From Fervidobacterium pennivorans DSM 9078 (GTDB lineage: Bacteria > Thermotogota > Thermotogae > Thermotogales > Fervidobacteriaceae), in NCBI RefSeq assembly GCF_000235405.2, contig NC_017095.1, forward strand, positions 1,203,501-1,267,500: a DNA stretch of 64,000 nt, read 5' to 3'. Shown piece by piece: positions 60,525 to 64,000 of the stretch. Positions within the stretch are counted from its first letter, which is position 1. Every line of letters starts with the position of its first letter. The position numbers and the translations under genes were made by a program. The notes beneath the pieces were generated by a model that was given only the letters and a program-made list of their open reading frames with translations, ran no database searches and was not told the DNA's origin.

Positions 60525-61371
60525 TTTTACCACCCTCCGCTTCAACAAATGCCTTTGCACATTTACTTGCCATAGCTCTTATGTCTCTTATAAATGTCTG
60601 CCTTTGCGCAACACTTATTGCATTTCGTGCATCAAGCAAGTTGAATGTATGCGAACACTTAAGCAATTGTTCATACGCAGGGAAGAGCAAACCTTTTTCT
60701 ATTAATCTCTCAAACTCTTTTCTGTATATATCGTAAAGTGTAAATAGCGCATCAGTGTTGGCTTCTTCGAAGTTGTAGATAGAAAATTGCCTTTCGTTTT
60801 CTTTGAAAAGTTCTCCGTATCTAACATCTTTGTTCCACATTACATCATAAACGTTATCGACACCCTGTAGATACATGGCTATCCTTTCCACGCCATATGT
60901 GATTTCCAAAGGAATTTCTGATAACGAAATTCCTCCAACTTGTTGGAAGTAGGTAAATTGAGTAATCTCCATACCATCGAGCCAAACTTCCCATCCGATT
61001 CCCCATGCACCAAGCGTTGGCGATTCCCAGTTGTCTTCAACAAAGCGTATATCGTGCTCTTTTGGGTCTATTCCGAGTGCTTTTAACGACTCCAAATAAA
61101 GCTCTTGGGACCTTTCTGGATGTGGCTTGAGTATCACTTGGTATTGATAGAATCTTTGCATTCTATTTGGATTTTCCCCGTACCTACCATCAGTGGGTCT
61201 TCGGCTTGGTTGCACAAAAGCAACATTCCAAGGTCTTTTCCTCAATACACCAAAGAAGGTTGATGTATGGAATGTTCCAGCTCCCATTTCCATGTCGTAG
61301 GGTTGTTCAATAAAGCAACCTTGGCTTGCCCAAAATTCATCGAGGGTCTTTATCACGTCCTGCAAGTACAC
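60517..61371 (-). CDS. glyQ: Glycyl-tRNA synthetase alpha subunit
   Basis: A 284-residue alpha chain with class II motifs: [39 protein letters not shown] and [16 protein letters not shown]. It carries the aminoacylation site. A GTG at 61371 follows GGAGGAACCC. It is immediately upstream of glyS. No T-box or other leader element is seen upstream in the 44 bases before it. Confidence 0.96.
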   Translation of the reverse strand: MYLQDVIKTLDEFWASQGCFIEQPYDMEMGAGTFHTSTFFGVLRKRPWNVAFVQPSRRPTDGRYGENPNRMQRFYQYQVILKPHPERSQELYLESLKALGIDPKEHDIRFVEDNWESPTLGAWGIGWEVWLDGMEITQFTYFQQVGGISLSEIPLEITYGVERIAMYLQGVDNVYDVMWNKDVRYGELFKENERQFSIYNFEEANTDALFTLYDIYRKEFERLIEKGLLFPAYEQLLKCSHTFNLLDARNAISVAQRQTFIRDIRAMASKCAKAFVEAEGGKNE

Positions 61372-61415
61372 ATCGGGTTCCTCCTTTCAAATTTATAATA
61401 TTCCACAATTAAAAC

Positions 61416-62300
61416 TCACCCAAAGATTTTCTCTATTACATACGCCCAAAATGGAAGTGTCACTAAAGAAAAGAGTGTTGTAAGTGCAACAGTCATTCCT
61501 GCCTTCGGAACAAGTTCCTTTTTAAAAGCACCTATAACCACAACACTGTTGACACCTATAGGCATGGCACATTCAAGGAGGAAGACTTTTGCTTCGAGTG
61601 GTTCAAAAAAGAACGCTATTGGTAGCAACATCAGAGGAATTAACAAAAGTCGTTCAACAATTACCAGGCTGTAACCCTTTATTTCCGAAGTCTCAAATTT
61701 GATTCTCGATATACCAAGTCCAACTTGTAATAGTAAAAACGGTATCGCCATTTCTTTGAGCCAGTTAAAGGCCGTAAGAACTCCTCCAGGAAGTTGTTTA
61801 TACGAAATTCCTGCTATTCCAAATCCCCAACCCAAAATGATAGCATAGAGGAAAGGAAGCTTCAAAATATTTCTTACCTCAAGCTTACCCCTGATAAGGG
61901 CTGGAAGTAAGGTGCTACCTACAAGTACATTTACGAATGAATAAACCACACCAAGCGCAAGAGCTTTTTCTCCCCAAAGTGCCATTAGTACTGGATAACC
62001 AAGGTATCCAGAGTTCACATACACATTTCCCGTGAAGAATATCTCCCTGTCTTCTTTATGTAACCTCGAAATCAAGAACGATATAGCAAACATCACGGAA
62101 AAGCCAATTCCATAACGCAAGAGCACACCAGCAGTAGGAATGTAGTCGTTCATGAAAGCAAAGGTTACAATAGGTGCCATTAACCAAGTAGCAATTTTAT
62201 TGAAAAGAGTGATATCTTCTTTGAACAGCTTACCATAGATATAACCGACAAACATCATTATAAAGGAAGGAACCACCGCATTAAATGCTTGCTTTATCAA
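61416..62300 (-). CDS. AEC-family (auxin efflux carrier-like) transporter
   Basis: A 294-residue membrane protein with about ten helices: PSFIMMFVGYIYGKLF, then GNVYVNSGYLGYPVLMALWG and the terminal CAMPIGVNSVVVIGAFKKE, the two half-motifs of the AEC family. Bacterial members move dicarboxylates or other organic acids, but substrate is unknown. A TTG at 62300 is chosen because AGTGAGGG lies seven bases upstream; it starts 29 bases after the end of the upstream envelope protein. The longer frame to 62357 lacks a ribosome-binding site. Confidence 0.83.
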   Translation of the reverse strand: MIKQAFNAVVPSFIMMFVGYIYGKLFKEDITLFNKIATWLMAPIVTFAFMNDYIPTAGVLLRYGIGFSVMFAISFLISRLHKEDREIFFTGNVYVNSGYLGYPVLMALWGEKALALGVVYSFVNVLVGSTLLPALIRGKLEVRNILKLPFLYAIILGWGFGIAGISYKQLPGGVLTAFNWLKEMAIPFLLLQVGLGISRIKFETSEIKGYSLVIVERLLLIPLMLLPIAFFFEPLEAKVFLLECAMPIGVNSVVVIGAFKKELVPKAGMTVALTTLFSLVTLPFWAYVIEKIFG

Positions 62301-62328
62301 AACTTTTCCCTCACTTTTAATTCTAATC

Positions 62329-63756
62329 TCAGAAAGATTTGCTGAAAGAAACCCCAAAGTTACCTGAGAAGAACGGCAAGTTGTTTCCTTCTTGGGGTCT
62401 TAAAAGTGGCTTTCTTACATTGTCACTACTAACTTCAACAAGTGTTGATGCATTCCAAATAAAGCCTGCGCTGACAGAAGCCCAGAATTTAAGATGTCTT
62501 GAAATGCTTTCGGAATAGGAAATCGTACCAATTGCCCTATATTCTTTTACCGGATCATCGAGCAGATGCGTTCCTGGTAAATACGTCGTTCTATCGTTCC
62601 AGGGGTTAACTGGTGACCTTTCGCCAAGAATAACGAATTCAAAATTTGCGTTAAAATTTGGAATAAAACTCGGTGCATAATTAACCATGAACGCTAAGTT
62701 GTTTTCTCCATATTTGTAACCTGCGTATAACAATTCAAACGGTAATACTACATTCTTTCCATCCCTAGTGTAAATAAAATAAGGATAATACGTATATCCA
62801 TAGAACATTTGGTTACCAGATTCTGCCGATGGTTGGAATGTATACTTAGTTGCTCCAGCATGATAAAAGCTAAAAGTTCCAATACTTGTTTTTTGAACCA
62901 AACCAATTGACCAAGCAATCTTGTCTGGGTTTTGGTAACTTTCTGGATAGATGAATCTATTCATGTTTATATCATCGACAAGAACTTGCGCATAGTAATA
63001 TCTGTCAATATCTGTGTAATCTAAAAAGAATCCGCTTATATAATTTGTTTCTCCGACACCTTCCGGATAGGGTCTCCCAGCATCGTTTACGTACTGAATG
63101 AAAAATGAAGGAATCGGATTTGCGAAATACTCAAAGTTAAAAGTTTGTCCAACATACACGGTAATGTCTTCGTATCCGAATCTGAGATTCCCAATTCTCA
63201 AAGCGTAGACTTTGTAGTTTGAACTTTTTAATTTTTCGCGTTCATCTGTTCCAAATTTGAGTTCACACAGCTGTGTCCACCTTGTTATGTATATGAACTT
63301 CCCATCATCGAATGAAACATCTACTGTATTTCTGGGGATATTGACTGATGAAATGAAAAGAGAGTATGGACTTGGAACAACATCCCCTAGGTGTGTTTTA
63401 CCTAACGTAACTGAAAAATTATCATTTCTAAGAGATATCGAACCTTCTTTAAAATCAAAATAAAACCCCGCGTAGTATGACTCAGAAAATGGATCGTTAA
63501 AAACACCGTCATTTTTTGCAACCATAGAAGCTTTGAATTCGAAAGCATCAGAGAGATGTAAGAGGCCAATATCAAAAGTCCAGAAAGATGAATTGTTTAT
63601 AACTTCCCTTTCGTTGTACATCAAAAAAAGTTTGCTACCAAAGTTATAGCTACTTGCCAAAGAAAATTCTAAGGCAAAGGCTGAAGTAATATATGATAAA
63701 CCAAACAAAAACAACAAAAAGAAAAGCTTTAGATTTCCTGCTCCTCCTTTTTCCAT
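62329..63756 (-). CDS. Exported beta-barrel-like envelope protein, unknown family
   Basis: A 475-residue protein with a signal peptide (about 9-28, LKLFFLLFLFGLSYITSAFA), followed by many alternating strands rich in Tyr, Phe and Asn (FSLASSYNFGSKLFLMYNE, NNLAFMVNYAPSFIPNFN). It ends in Phe (SFSKSF), the C-terminal aromatic of outer-membrane proteins recognised by BAM. It is likely an outer-membrane or toga protein. The ATG at 63756 follows GGAGGAAAGG. It overlaps the small protein upstream by 28 bases, so the two are probably coupled. Confidence 0.7.
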   Translation of the reverse strand: MEKGGAGNLKLFFLLFLFGLSYITSAFALEFSLASSYNFGSKLFLMYNEREVINNSSFWTFDIGLLHLSDAFEFKASMVAKNDGVFNDPFSESYYAGFYFDFKEGSISLRNDNFSVTLGKTHLGDVVPSPYSLFISSVNIPRNTVDVSFDDGKFIYITRWTQLCELKFGTDEREKLKSSNYKVYALRIGNLRFGYEDITVYVGQTFNFEYFANPIPSFFIQYVNDAGRPYPEGVGETNYISGFFLDYTDIDRYYYAQVLVDDINMNRFIYPESYQNPDKIAWSIGLVQKTSIGTFSFYHAGATKYTFQPSAESGNQMFYGYTYYPYFIYTRDGKNVVLPFELLYAGYKYGENNLAFMVNYAPSFIPNFNANFEFVILGERSPVNPWNDRTTYLPGTHLLDDPVKEYRAIGTISYSESISRHLKFWASVSAGFIWNASTLVEVSSDNVRKPLLRPQEGNNLPFFSGNFGVSFSKSF

Positions 63757-63965
63757 ACGACCTTTCCTCCGTGTGTAATAGAGTTTACTTCGGACGGTAT
63801 TGAAATCCCTTGATTAATAACTTCAAGTATCAAGTCAACAGGAAGCGAGGTTTCAAACCAAATCTCCTCAACCCTGATTTCTTCCCATCCTCTGTCCGCA
63901 AACCTTTGGATAACCTTTTCGACAGCTTTCTTGTATTTTTCAAAATCCATTTCATATTTGCCCAT
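63729..63965 (-). CDS. Hypothetical small protein
   Basis: A 78-residue acidic protein (MGKYEMDFEKYKKAVEKVIQ...) with one Trp-rich segment (RGWEEIRVEEIWFETSLP) and no recognised motif. The ATG at 63965 follows GGAGGTGG. It overlaps the next gene by 28 bases and may be its partner. No function can be proposed. Confidence 0.6.
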   Translation of the reverse strand: MGKYEMDFEKYKKAVEKVIQRFADRGWEEIRVEEIWFETSLPVDLILEVINQGISIPSEVNSITHGGKVVWKKEEQEI

Positions 63966-64000
63966 AACGCCACCTCCGGTTTATTTCTTGATGATAATTT

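Noticed and set aside
61372-61415. T-box leader upstream of glyQS
   Set aside because: The space before glyQ is only 44 bases, too short, and has no specifier or antiterminator element.

Overview
The window looks like a chromosomal segment of a thermophilic Thermotogales bacterium, most likely Fervidobacterium or a close relative. This rests on sequence features rather than a database search: a 355-residue NusG carrying the large Thermotoga-type internal insertion, a GH57 enzyme of the AmyC type, a four-subunit pyruvate:ferredoxin oxidoreductase in the order porG-D-A-B, a fervidolysin-like subtilase, envelope proteins ending in beta-rich domains, AT-rich DNA and very clear TTGACA/TATAAT promoters. 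No CRISPR array, insertion sequence or prophage was seen.

Layout. 1-6 kb: end of an NhaC-type antiporter, a rubrerythrin-like protein, a CapA-like protein, tRNA-Asn, an FmdB zinc ribbon, two tandem cold-shock genes with hairpin leaders, and a membrane-anchored DUF4015 protein. 6-14 kb: an S4 protein, a GAF-GAF-GGDEF protein whose first GAF looks like free methionine sulfoxide reductase, an ABC exporter, a radical SAM protein, fliR, flhB, an unknown protein and a YhhN remnant. 14-19 kb: an S41-like protease and an acyl-CoA dehydrogenase/etfB/etfA operon whose promoter is bracketed by two Rex-like operators. 19-24 kb: an MFS pseudogene, an FGGY kinase, a secreted subtilase, a DUF3783 protein, an oxidoreductase pseudogene and a ClpP-fold membrane protease. 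24.7-32.6 kb: a secretion-oriented locus with two large paralogous HExxH envelope proteins that share about 1.25 kb of near-identical DNA, separated by a C39-like lipoprotein and a 32-residue lipoprotein.

32.7-36 kb: tRNA-Thr, tRNA-Tyr, rpmG, tRNA-Trp, secE, nusG, rplK, rplA from one strong promoter; the operon ends after rplA and rplJ does not follow. 36-40.5 kb: a propeller pseudogene and a thiol-redox cluster (OsmC, CcdA, thioredoxin-fold protein, glutaredoxin, thioredoxin reductase, two-site disulfide oxidoreductase). 40.6-44.4 kb: an esterase and a fur/zur-znuA-znuC-znuB operon with an operator-like palindrome at its promoter. 44.5-45.6 kb: tRNA-Lys, Leu, Gly, Leu and the tmRNA gene. 45.6-52.5 kb: aldo/keto reductase, SPASM-type radical SAM protein, ClC channel and the por operon. 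52.6-64 kb: GH57 enzyme with a DUF4912 partner, a polar amino-acid ABC importer, envelope proteins, glyQ-glyS and an AEC transporter.

The genes fit a fermentative anaerobe: POR makes acetyl-CoA and reduced ferredoxin, Bcd-Etf offers an NADH-linked electron outlet that the Rex-like sites would tie to redox state, and the thiol cluster would handle disulfide and peroxide stress. Extracellular proteases and an amino-acid importer suggest growth on protein. At least four decayed genes sit between intact operons. All positions were read by eye; starts were set by ribosome-binding sites where stated.
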